From assembly GCA_031285525.1 (NCBI GenBank), contig JAITWB010000266.1, positions 1-9,297 of the forward strand: 9,297 nt of DNA, given 5' to 3'. This document shows, in pieces, positions 1 through 5,843 of this stretch. Source of the DNA: Spirochaetaceae bacterium. Its GTDB lineage: Bacteria; Spirochaetota; Spirochaetia; Treponematales; Treponemataceae. A program made the translations under genes and the position numbers. The notes below the pieces were generated by a model. It saw only the letters and a program-made list of their open reading frames with translations, was not told the DNA's origin and did not search any database. The first letter of the stretch is position 1; every line of letters begins with the position of its first letter.

Positions 1-41
1 CACTAAAATGATACAATTTTTTTACAGAATTGTCAACTAAA

Positions 42-94
42 ATATCAAAAATGTCGAAAAAATAGTGTGAACATTTAAATTGCCTTTTTGATAT
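42..94. promoter_or_regulatory. 10-bp inverted repeat around the SDR operon promoter (possible operator)
   Basis: ATATCAAAAA at 42-51 is matched exactly by its reverse complement TTTTTGATAT at 85-94, 43 bp centre to centre. The right arm touches the -35 hexamer and lies in the spacer between -35 and -10, where a bound repressor would block RNA polymerase. A second, shorter inverted repeat (ACAATT at 13-18, AATTGT at 28-33) lies upstream. No regulator gene adjoins it in the window. The DNA is very AT-rich, so chance cannot be excluded; the operator role is inference. Confidence 0.4.
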
Positions 95-108
95 ACCTAT
101 AGTAAAAT
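80..108 (+). promoter_or_regulatory. Sigma70-type promoter of the SDR/sterol-reductase operon
   Basis: TTGCCT (80-85) and TAAAAT (103-108) are separated by 17 bp. Only 7 nt separate the -10 box from the ATG at 116, so RNA would be expected to start at or within a base or two of the start codon. No Shine-Dalgarno sequence precedes the ATG, which agrees with a leaderless or near-leaderless transcript. Confidence 0.55.
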
Positions 109-115
109 ACTTCTT

Positions 116-904
116 ATGAAAGGTATACCATTCAAAGAAAAATACGGTGAGTATGGGTTGGTTGCCGGAGGTTCCGACGGGTTGGGCTTTGCTTTTGCCG
201 AGGCGATTGCACGGCGGGGGGTGAATCTGGTTTTAATGGCCCGCCAAAAGGAACGGCTGGAATCGGCTGCTGCCCGGCTGAGGGAGATGTATAACGTCGA
301 TGTCATTGCCATAGCGGCGGATATGGCGGATTACAAAGAGGTGAAAAAGGTTATCCAGGGATTCAGGTTCTCTATCGGTTTACTGGTGTACAATGCCGCC
401 TTTGCTCCGATAGGCTTATTCGAAAAAACAAGCGAAGACAGGTTGGCTCTTGCTGCAGAGGTAAATGTAAAAGCGCCGCTTTTGTTCACGAAGCTGTTGT
501 CCACGGCGATGATAGAACGAAAACGGGGCGGCATTATACTCATGTCATCCCTTGCAGGCACTCAGGGCAGTCCGAACCTTGCAGCTTATGGGGCGACGAA
601 GTCGTTTAACGCTATTTTGGCGGAAGGGCTTTGGAAGGAGCTCAAGCCCCACGGTATCGATGTGCTTGCCTGCTGTGCCGGTGCGATTCTAACTCCCGGC
701 TATAGACAGGCTGAGAAAACGAAACAGGCTCCGGGGACGCTTACAGCTCGTGATGTGGCGGAACAGACGATAGATGCCTTAGGGAAAGGTCCCATTGTGA
801 TTCCTGGAATAGTAAATAAAATAGGCCGATTTGTTCTTATGCGGTTACTGAGCAGAAGAGCGGCGATTGCTATAATGTCGAAAAATACCGGAGGTTTGTC
901 GTGA
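116..904 (+). CDS. Short-chain dehydrogenase/reductase (SDR), NADP-dependent type
   Basis: A 262-residue classical SDR that should catalyse NAD(P)-linked oxidation or reduction of a carbonyl/hydroxyl group in the cytoplasm. Visible motifs: the Rossmann glycine motif G18-x3-G22-x-G24, Arg43 after the second beta strand (usual in NADP-preferring members), NAA at 93-95 in place of NNAG, catalytic Ser144/145, and the Y158-x3-K162 pair. The length is normal. The style resembles the DltE/3-ketoacyl or 17-beta-hydroxysteroid reductase branch, but the substrate cannot be read from sequence. The ATG is preceded by a promoter at leaderless distance and has no ribosome binding site. The stop overlaps the GTG start of the next gene by 4 nt (GTGA), so the two are almost surely co-transcribed and translationally coupled. 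The partner is a sterol-reductase-like protein, which suggests a sterol, steroid or polyprenoid-like lipid substrate; that link is inference. Confidence 0.92.
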   Translation: MKGIPFKEKYGEYGLVAGGSDGLGFAFAEAIARRGVNLVLMARQKERLESAAARLREMYNVDVIAIAADMADYKEVKKVIQGFRFSIGLLVYNAAFAPIGLFEKTSEDRLALAAEVNVKAPLLFTKLLSTAMIERKRGGIILMSSLAGTQGSPNLAAYGATKSFNAILAEGLWKELKPHGIDVLACCAGAILTPGYRQAEKTKQAPGTLTARDVAEQTIDALGKGPIVIPGIVNKIGRFVLMRLLSRRAAIAIMSKNTGGLS

Positions 905-1977
905 AGTTGTTTTTAGGTTTGATCACTCCCTTGATTGTATACGCCATTATTACTGTGTTACATCTCATCATTCCGGCGGGAAGAGTGAAGGGGTATGTGA
1001 AAAATGAGATAACCGGAGAGGTGATGAATTACCGTCTCAACGGGAAATTCGTTCTCTGGACAAGTGTTCTTTTATGGTTCCTGCTTGGGTACTTTAATAT
1101 AGTGCCGTATACGTGGTTTTATGAAATCCGGTGGTTCGCCCTTGTCGGCGCTTGCGTTATCGGCTTGGTGTATTCCTTCCATATAGTGTGCAAGCATCCG
1201 TCCTCGGGTAAGCCCTTTCTTGCGGATCTCTGGTTCGGCAGGGTAAAGGATCCGCAGCTCAAAGACGGTCTTGTGGATGCGAAGCTGTGGCTCTATTTGA
1301 TCGGGGCTGTGACGCTTCAATTGAATGTGCTTTCCTTTGCCGCCTTCCATATAACGACGGTTGCTGATATCAATTATGGTTTTCTGCTTGGCTGCGGAAT
1401 GTTGACATGGTTTTGCTTTGAGTATTTGACATTCGAGAAGATTCATTTATGGACCTATGATTTTATCGCTGAACGGGTTGGGTTCAAGTTAGGCTTCGGC
1501 TGTCTTGCGTTCTATCCCTATTTTTACAGCGTGTCCCTGTGGTTTACCGCTCATCTGCCCAATCCGGGGCATCCTGTATGGCTGACGATTTTGTTCGGCG
1601 CCCTTTTCTTTTGCGGTTGGGTGCTTACCCGAGGCGCCAATATGCAGAAGTATTTCTTTAAAACTGCGCCGGGCAAGAAATTCCTCTGGATACAGCCGGA
1701 AGCCCTGAGCGACGGCACTCATAGCCTGTTGGTTAACGGCTTTTGGGGCGCAAGCCGCCACATCAACTATCTCGGGGAGATTATTCAGGCTATAGCTATC
1801 GCCCTTTCTTCCGGCTATTTTGGTATCTGGATGGTATGGCTGTATCCGGCTTACTATGTGGGGCTTATGTTTACCCGTCAGGCGGATGACGATACGGTGT
1901 GCAAGACTAAGTATGGCAAACTGTGGGATGAATATACCGCAAAGGTGAAGTATCGGATTATTCCGTTTATATATTGA
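901..1977 (+). CDS. ERG4/ERG24-family sterol reductase-like membrane protein
   Basis: A 358-residue polytopic membrane protein of the ERG4/ERG24 family (delta-14 and delta-7/24(28) sterol reductases, which reduce a ring or side-chain C=C bond with NADPH). Family signs: YRLNG at 44-48, DLWFGRVKDP at 109-118, and a diagnostic C-terminal block with RHINYLGE (286-293), DD..C..KYG..WDEY (329-345) and the ending YRIIPFIY (351-358). Hydrophobic stretches occur throughout, from residues 3-25 onward. Start: GTG at 901 overlaps the SDR stop by 4 nt and has GGAGG at 890-894, 6 nt upstream; ATG at 1023 is too far inside the conserved region. Family members are mostly eukaryotic, with scattered bacterial homologues, so horizontal origin is possible. 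No other sterol-pathway gene is seen here, so the true substrate is open. A NnrU/DUF1295-like membrane methyltransferase or reductase was considered, but the C-terminal block fits ERG4/24 better. Confidence 0.88.
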   Translation: MKLFLGLITPLIVYAIITVLHLIIPAGRVKGYVKNEITGEVMNYRLNGKFVLWTSVLLWFLLGYFNIVPYTWFYEIRWFALVGACVIGLVYSFHIVCKHPSSGKPFLADLWFGRVKDPQLKDGLVDAKLWLYLIGAVTLQLNVLSFAAFHITTVADINYGFLLGCGMLTWFCFEYLTFEKIHLWTYDFIAERVGFKLGFGCLAFYPYFYSVSLWFTAHLPNPGHPVWLTILFGALFFCGWVLTRGANMQKYFFKTAPGKKFLWIQPEALSDGTHSLLVNGFWGASRHINYLGEIIQAIAIALSSGYFGIWMVWLYPAYYVGLMFTRQADDDTVCKTKYGKLWDEYTAKVKYRIIPFIY

Positions 1978-2014
1978 TTGCGACGTATATCGCAGGGGGG
2001 ATTGGAATATGCAT

Positions 2015-2040
2015 TTCAGGCGGTATCCCTACCGCCTGAA
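2015..2040. terminator. Bidirectional hairpin between convergent genes
   Basis: A perfect 11-bp stem (TTCAGGCGGTA 2015-2025, TACCGCCTGAA 2030-2040) with a TCCC loop lies between the convergent sterol-reductase and agcS stop codons. The downstream tract on the plus strand is only moderately T-rich and there is none on the minus strand. The placement and stem strength make termination for both genes likely. Confidence 0.65.
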
Positions 2041-2047
2041 GATACGT

Positions 2048-3415
2048 TTATCTCTTTCTTGCCAGGTATTCTTTTGTCAGCCCAAACACTACTTTGCTGA
2101 GCAGCAGAAGTCCGATGAGGTTCGGGATTGCCATAAGACCATTTAAGGTGTCGGCGAGATCCCAGACGAAGGTTAAGCCCCCCACAGCTCCGACAATCGT
2201 TAGAAGGGAGAAAACAATCTTGTAGGTGAGGTCTACAATTTTATTATTTCCAAGCAGATAGTGCAGACACTGTTGTCCGTAGTAGGACCAGCCGAGGATG
2301 GTGGAACTGGAGAAACACAGGATGGCGATGGTAACAAAGATACCGCCGAAAGATCCCAGGCTGTTCGTAAAAGATGCCATCACAAGGGGAGCGCCGGAGA
2401 TATCCCCTTTGTATAGACCTGATGTCAGAATGATCAATGCGGAGATGGTACAGATAATTATGGTATCGACAAAGACTTCAAAGACGCCCCAGAGTCCCTG
2501 TTCTACCGGTTCCTTTGCACGGGATGCGGCATGGGCGATAGGTGCGGAACCGAGTCCTGCTTCGTTGGAGAATACTCCCCGGGCAATGCCGTAACGCATG
2601 GCTCTCATTATAGTGTAGCCTAAAATACCCCCTCCTGCGGATTGCAGGGAAAAGGCGTTAGAGAATATCTCGCCAAATGCGGCGGACAGTTTTGATGCGT
2701 TCATCGCCAGAATAATGATGCCCCCTACGAAATAAAAGACTGCCATGAAGGGAACCAGTTTTTCCGTTACCGAGGCGATGCGTTTAATTCCGCCGATGAT
2801 GACGATGGCACAGACGAGGGCGATGGCTATACCCGAAGCCAATGCCGGGATTCCAAAGCTTTCGTTAAGCGAGGAGGCAATAGCGTTTGACTGGGTCATA
2901 TTGCCGATGCCGAAGGTGGCGAGGGTTCCGAAGATGGCGAAGACTACGGCAAGCCATTTTAGTTTGAGGCCGTTTTGTATGTAATACATGGGGCCGCCGT
3001 GGTGGGTGCCGTCTGCGTCGGTTTCTCGGTACTGTACTGCGAGGACGATTTCGGCGTATTTGGTCATCATGCCGAAAAGACCGGATACCCACATCCAGAA
3101 GACCGCTCCCGGTCCTCCGGTAAAGATGGCCGTTGCTACACCTGCGATATTACCGGTGCCGACGGTGGAGGCGAGGGCTGTTGACACTGCCTGAAACGGG
3201 GTAATATTAGCGTCTTCTGTTTTGTGTTTTGGATCGGTGTTGAAGATCTGTCCGAAGGTGCCCTTCCACCACAGTTTGATTCTGGATACCTGAAAAACCT
3301 TTGTTCCGATGGTAAAAAACACCCCTGTTCCGACCAGTAAGACCAGCATATAGGGACCCCAGACGAAGCCGTTTATCACGCCGTTTACTTTTTGAACTGT
3401 CTCAAGAAAAGCCAT
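2048..3415 (-). CDS. Sodium:alanine/glycine symporter, AgcS family
   Basis: A 455-residue inner-membrane transporter of the alanine or glycine:cation symporter family, which imports small neutral amino acids with Na+. Recognised by the N-terminal block PFQAVSTALASTVGTGNIAG (73-92) followed by TGGPGAVFWMW (99-109), HHGGPMYYI (138-146), and the second signature GVFSNEAGLGSAPIAHAAS (280-298), with about ten hydrophobic segments over the full length. Length and both signatures are complete, so it should be functional. The start ATG at 3415 has GGGAG at 3424-3428 on the minus strand, 8 nt upstream, and a strong promoter behind it. It is a single-gene unit, convergent with the sterol-reductase operon and divergent from the prepilin peptidase gene. 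Which amino acid is carried cannot be told from sequence. Confidence 0.95.
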   Translation of the reverse strand: MAFLETVQKVNGVINGFVWGPYMLVLLVGTGVFFTIGTKVFQVSRIKLWWKGTFGQIFNTDPKHKTEDANITPFQAVSTALASTVGTGNIAGVATAIFTGGPGAVFWMWVSGLFGMMTKYAEIVLAVQYRETDADGTHHGGPMYYIQNGLKLKWLAVVFAIFGTLATFGIGNMTQSNAIASSLNESFGIPALASGIAIALVCAIVIIGGIKRIASVTEKLVPFMAVFYFVGGIIILAMNASKLSAAFGEIFSNAFSLQSAGGGILGYTIMRAMRYGIARGVFSNEAGLGSAPIAHAASRAKEPVEQGLWGVFEVFVDTIIICTISALIILTSGLYKGDISGAPLVMASFTNSLGSFGGIFVTIAILCFSSSTILGWSYYGQQCLHYLLGNNKIVDLTYKIVFSLLTIVGAVGGLTFVWDLADTLNGLMAIPNLIGLLLLSKVVFGLTKEYLARKR

Positions 3416-3453
3416 AGTTGTTTCTCCCTACTTTAAATACTGAATATCTTTTC

Positions 3454-3482
3454 ATTATATATACTTTATAGAAAAGTGTCAG
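3454..3482 (-). promoter_or_regulatory. Sigma70 promoter of the AgcS symporter gene
   Basis: On the minus strand CTGACA (3482-3477), a 17-bp spacer and a perfect TATAAT (3459-3454) lie about 40 bp before the start codon. This predicts a short leader of about 30 nt containing the GGGAG ribosome binding site. Confidence 0.75.
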
Positions 3483-3525
3483 TACCATCAGCTATAGCTC
3501 AATCCAGACCAAATAGAATAGGATC

Positions 3526-3534
3526 TGTTATAAT
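3526..3534 (+). promoter_or_regulatory. Extended -10 promoter candidate for the prepilin peptidase gene
   Basis: TGTTATAAT at 3526-3534 is a TGnTATAAT extended -10 element. The matching -35 region (around 3506) is poor, as is usual for extended -10 promoters. It would give a leader of about 140 nt before the ATG at 3680. Confidence 0.45.
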
Positions 3535-3615
3535 TTTAGGGAATATATTTTGAAATGTGATGAAATTGGGCTTGAAAAATATGTACAAAAGTGAATAATG
3601 GTTGCCAGGATATTG

Positions 3616-3659
3616 AGGACTTACCTTTAGTCCTATTATTACGGGAAGAGGAATCCTCT
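3616..3659 (+). promoter_or_regulatory. Two small inverted repeats in the prepilin peptidase leader
   Basis: AGGACT/AGTCCT (3616-3621 with 3629-3634) can form a 6-bp hairpin. AGAGGA-A-TCCTCT (3647-3659) is a near-perfect palindrome 20 bp before the start codon and is better suited to protein binding than to folding. Neither has a T tract, so termination is unlikely. Function unknown. Confidence 0.25.
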
Positions 3660-3679
3660 GTGGTTCTGTTTACACAAAT

Positions 3680-4153
3680 ATGGAGCAAGGTCTTTTTTCT
3701 ACTGACTTTATCGTGTTTATTCTCTGCGCTGTTGTCGCATCTATTATAGATATCCGTACCTACCGTATACCGGACATTATTACAGGAAGTTGTTTTGTGC
3801 TACTTCTCGGACTCCATTTAATCAGCAGCAGAGACTTGTTGCTTAATGCGGTATTGACCGCTCTGTGCAGCTTATTGTTCTTTTTTCTGATTCGGCTGAA
3901 AACTCACGGCATCGGAATGGGAGATGTAAAGTTTTCCGGGTTGATAGGGTTTTTCTGTGGGTTTCCTACAGTATTCAGTGCTTTTTTTATCGCATCTATA
4001 ACAGGTTTAATTTTTGGAGGAGTTATGGTACTTTTGGGTAGAAAAAAAACAGTACCCATTCCATTTGCGCCTTTTCTGACATTTGGCGCTATGTGCAGTT
4101 ACCTATTGATCCGTCTGTATCCATCGGTATTTGGATTGATATGGAAACAGTAA
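3680..4153 (+). CDS. Type IV prepilin peptidase-like protein (A24 family), peptidase domain only
   Basis: A 157-residue polytopic inner-membrane protein of the aspartic peptidase A24 family, which cleaves leader peptides of type IV prepilins and related pseudopilins. The two catalytic aspartates are visible: Asp24 in the D-x-R-x4-IPD motif (24-32) and Asp82 in the GIGMGDVK (77-84, GxGD) motif. About six hydrophobic segments follow. It lacks the N-terminal cysteine-rich N-methyltransferase domain of full-length PilD, as in TadV/CpaA-type enzymes, so it may cleave without methylating. No pilin, secretion ATPase or Tad gene is in the window. No clear Shine-Dalgarno sequence precedes ATG 3680; upstream codons in frame back to the TGA at 3614 offer no better start. 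Hydrophobic residues begin soon after this Met, which fits the family start. Confidence 0.88.
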   Translation: MEQGLFSTDFIVFILCAVVASIIDIRTYRIPDIITGSCFVLLLGLHLISSRDLLLNAVLTALCSLLFFFLIRLKTHGIGMGDVKFSGLIGFFCGFPTVFSAFFIASITGLIFGGVMVLLGRKKTVPIPFAPFLTFGAMCSYLLIRLYPSVFGLIWKQ

Positions 4154-4265
4154 AAGATCCTCAACAATAGTTTTGCTTTCCCAGAATGTGAAGAAAAGGA
4201 GTCTGAATCAATTGCCGTCCATCCGGTTTCACTAGGGCTTAGCAATGAAACTTTCTATTAAAAAT

Positions 4266-4290
4266 ACTGATAGGTTCTGAGGCTATCAGT
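4266..4290 (-). terminator. Original tRNA-Pro terminator, now separated from the intact tRNA
   Basis: Read on the minus strand, an 8-bp stem ACTGATAG/CTATCAGT with a 9-nt loop is followed by A and TTTTT (4264-4260), a textbook intrinsic terminator. It lies about 50 bp past the 3' end of the displaced tRNA-Pro fragment, in the same orientation. This is where the tRNA-Pro terminator would sit if the element were absent. Confidence 0.75.
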
Positions 4291-4337
4291 GAGGGAACGG
4301 CTCCATCAATGTGCTGATGTATCAGAAGCACGATGAA

Positions 4338-4380
4338 AATCGGGCAGGGGGAATTGAACCCCCGACCTCTTGGTCCCGAA
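4338..4380 (-). repeat. Distal attachment site: displaced 3' half of tRNA-Pro
   Basis: Repeats the 3' half of the intact tRNA-Pro gene in direct orientation. A 14-nt identity (4338-4351 with 6765-6778) and a 27-nt identity (4354-4380 with 6782-6808) are separated by a substitution and a one-base deletion. Identity stops exactly in the anticodon loop and the 5' half of the tRNA is absent, so this is not a functional tRNA. It has the form expected of the distal att site of an element integrated into a tRNA 3' end. Confidence 0.85.
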
Positions 4381-4414
4381 TCGTATATAACCTCTTTGAC
4401 ACCGTTTTATACGA
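4381..4414. repeat. Inverted repeat just inside the distal attachment site
   Basis: TCGTATA (4381-4387) and TATACGA (4408-4414) are exact inverted copies, the first abutting the end of the tRNA identity. GTATATAA also occurs twice as a direct repeat (4383-4390 and 4415-4422). The position suits integrase or excisionase binding sites of the former attP region; the region is AT-rich and the role is inferred. Confidence 0.35.
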
Positions 4415-4493
4415 GTATATAAAATGTTACAATATAAGAAGAAACATTAGTCAAGAGTATGAAAAAGGTACATTTTTTTGCTAATTTGAAGTC

Positions 4494-4541
4494 TTGTCGG
4501 GAACGGGACAGGTAGGATATAATGTAAGGGTAAAAAGGAGG
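4494..4541 (+). promoter_or_regulatory. Promoter and ribosome binding site of the small cargo gene
   Basis: TTGTCG (4494-4499), an 18-bp spacer and a perfect TATAAT (4518-4523) are followed by AAGGAGG (4535-4541), 7 nt before the ATG at 4549. The expression signals are strong for so small a gene, which argues that the reading frame is or was real. The ten bases GGATATAATG around the -10 recur at the putative RhuM promoter on the other strand (5858-5867). Confidence 0.6.
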
Positions 4542-4548
4542 TCTTCAA

Positions 4549-4887
4549 ATGGGACAGTTAATGACGCTTGATGAGAAATTGGAAACTCTGAGCAAAGCCA
4601 GAGAACTGAAAAAAGCCGGAGATGAAGAGGGATCTATCCGTCTCACACGGACTGTTCCCTTACCCTATTACATTGCCAATGTACTCAAATATACTGCCGA
4701 TGAACTCTATCCTCATGCGGAAAAGATAATTCCGAAAAGTTCACAGAGCGTGTTGCCTACTGATCGCTTTGACCGTCACTCCTCTTTGCCTACACTGCCG
4801 TCTTTGAGTTTCTTCTGCATTTCACGCAGCGATTCAAGATATGCCTTTTCCACATCGCTCAAATCATCGGGCAATTGTGATCGGTAA
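4549..4887 (+). CDS. Small hypothetical protein, C-terminus probably foreign
   Basis: A 112-residue frame with a strong promoter and AAGGAGG site. The first ~60 residues are charged and look like a real, helical, soluble protein (LDEKLETLSKARELKKAGDE at 7-26, then a proline-containing VPLPYYIANVLK at 36-47). They recall small proteins of unknown function that accompany toxin-antitoxin or restriction genes, though I cannot name a family. From about residue 76 (base 4776) the frame runs through the antisense of the 3' end of the RhuM gene and becomes serine-rich and low in family character. The native 3' end was therefore probably lost when the neighbouring DNA was joined. A second start, ATG 4561, is possible but is farther from the ribosome binding site. 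The function is unknown; it may be a truncated remnant. Confidence 0.5.
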   Translation: MGQLMTLDEKLETLSKARELKKAGDEEGSIRLTRTVPLPYYIANVLKYTADELYPHAEKIIPKSSQSVLPTDRFDRHSSLPTLPSLSFFCISRSDSRYAFSTSLKSSGNCDR

Positions 4888-5783
4888 GCGGCGTATTCTT
4901 GATGTGCTTTTTCCACCGCCTTGGTATGGCTGATAGAACCCGCATCTTCCAATACTCCGACACCGAAATCATGAGAGAATTTATCCAGAGTCTCAAGCCA
5001 ATCATGCATATACATAGGTTTGTGCATTTCCGCTTTCAACTCTGCCATATCGAAAAAAGCGTTAACCATTCGACGCAGAGCGAACAGTTCCTTCTCGGTC
5101 ATATAATTCTTTGCTACGGTGACCTCACTCTTTATCGGACGACTGCCCTTAAATACAGTCAACCCCATAAACGGCAATTCAGCATTAGCTCGGTTGAAAA
5201 CAATTTCACTTGCTGTATTCCCACTGACTGCATAATGCAGCTTGTTTTGTACGATCCTAAAGAATTTGAGAGTTTCGGGCATAGCTGCGTTATAGTCCAA
5301 ACTTGTAGCATATAAGTCAAGAATTTGCCGATACATCACCTTTTCGCTGGTGCGTATGTCGCGAATGCGCTCCAGCAACTCTTTCCAGTAAAGCCCACCG
5401 CCCATGTTCTTCAAGAAATCGTCGTTCATCGTGAAGCCTTTTTGCAGGTACTCATGCAAAACGGTTGTTGCCCACTGCCGGAATTGCGTTCCCTGCTGAG
5501 ACCTCACACGATAACCGACCGCAAGAATCGTGTCGAGTGTATAAAACGCCACCGGTTTATCAGAATTTGCAATTTGCATATTTTGCAAATTGCTTTTTTC
5601 GTCTAACTCGCCTTCTGTAAAGATGTTTTTAATATGTCTGGAAATAACGCTGACGCTGCGTCCAAACAGCTCAGCCATCTGCGCCTGAGTAAGCCAAAGT
5701 GTCTCTCCCTGCATACGCACATCTATTTTTATTTTGTCATCGGCTGTTTGATAGATAATGATTTCCTCTTCGTTCTTATTCAT
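4776..5783 (-). CDS. RhuM-family protein (Virulence_RhuM)
   Basis: A 335-residue soluble protein that matches the RhuM family, named after a gene on Salmonella pathogenicity island 3; its biochemical role is not known. Features: an N-terminal DNA-binding-like segment with LTQAQMAELFGRSVSVISRH (31-50), probably a helix-turn-helix; the family block LDTILAVGYRVRSQQGTQFR (83-102) followed by QWATTVLHEYLQKGF (103-117); a helical middle; and a charged C-terminus (LSDVEKAYLESLREMQKKLK, 308-327). Length is normal and no frame break is seen, so it should be intact. ATG 5783 has GGAGG 6 nt upstream. It is divergent from nothing: the truncated integrase lies upstream on the same strand and the small cargo gene converges on its 3' end with a 112-bp overlap. 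RhuM genes are often carried by islands and phage-like elements, which fits this setting. Confidence 0.88.
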   Translation of the reverse strand: MNKNEEEIIIYQTADDKIKIDVRMQGETLWLTQAQMAELFGRSVSVISRHIKNIFTEGELDEKSNLQNMQIANSDKPVAFYTLDTILAVGYRVRSQQGTQFRQWATTVLHEYLQKGFTMNDDFLKNMGGGLYWKELLERIRDIRTSEKVMYRQILDLYATSLDYNAAMPETLKFFRIVQNKLHYAVSGNTASEIVFNRANAELPFMGLTVFKGSRPIKSEVTVAKNYMTEKELFALRRMVNAFFDMAELKAEMHKPMYMHDWLETLDKFSHDFGVGVLEDAGSISHTKAVEKAHQEYAAYRSQLPDDLSDVEKAYLESLREMQKKLKDGSVGKEE

Positions 5784-5843
5784 AGATGCCCTCCATTATG
5801 TCTCACGAATGTCGTTAATGCCTTCTCCCCCTCGATTATCTCT

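Larger units (their letters stand above)
4154..4548. other. 395-bp gap: terminator, left attachment site, cargo promoter
   Basis: No gene is seen here. In order it holds about 110 bp without recognisable signals, the minus-strand terminator at 4266-4290, the displaced tRNA-Pro 3' half at 4338-4380, an AT-rich stretch with an inverted repeat (4381-4414), and a promoter plus ribosome binding site for the small gene at 4549. Chromosomal DNA ends at about 4338-4380; the rest belongs to the inserted element. Confidence 0.6.

Noticed and set aside
1072..1761. Minus-strand frames (124 and 90 residues) inside the sterol-reductase gene
   Set aside because: They are shadows of a well-supported gene, with no start signals or protein-like features.
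4338..4412. A second tRNA-Pro gene at the left repeat
   Set aside because: Only the 3' half is present; no D arm or 5' acceptor strand follows, and one acceptor base is missing.
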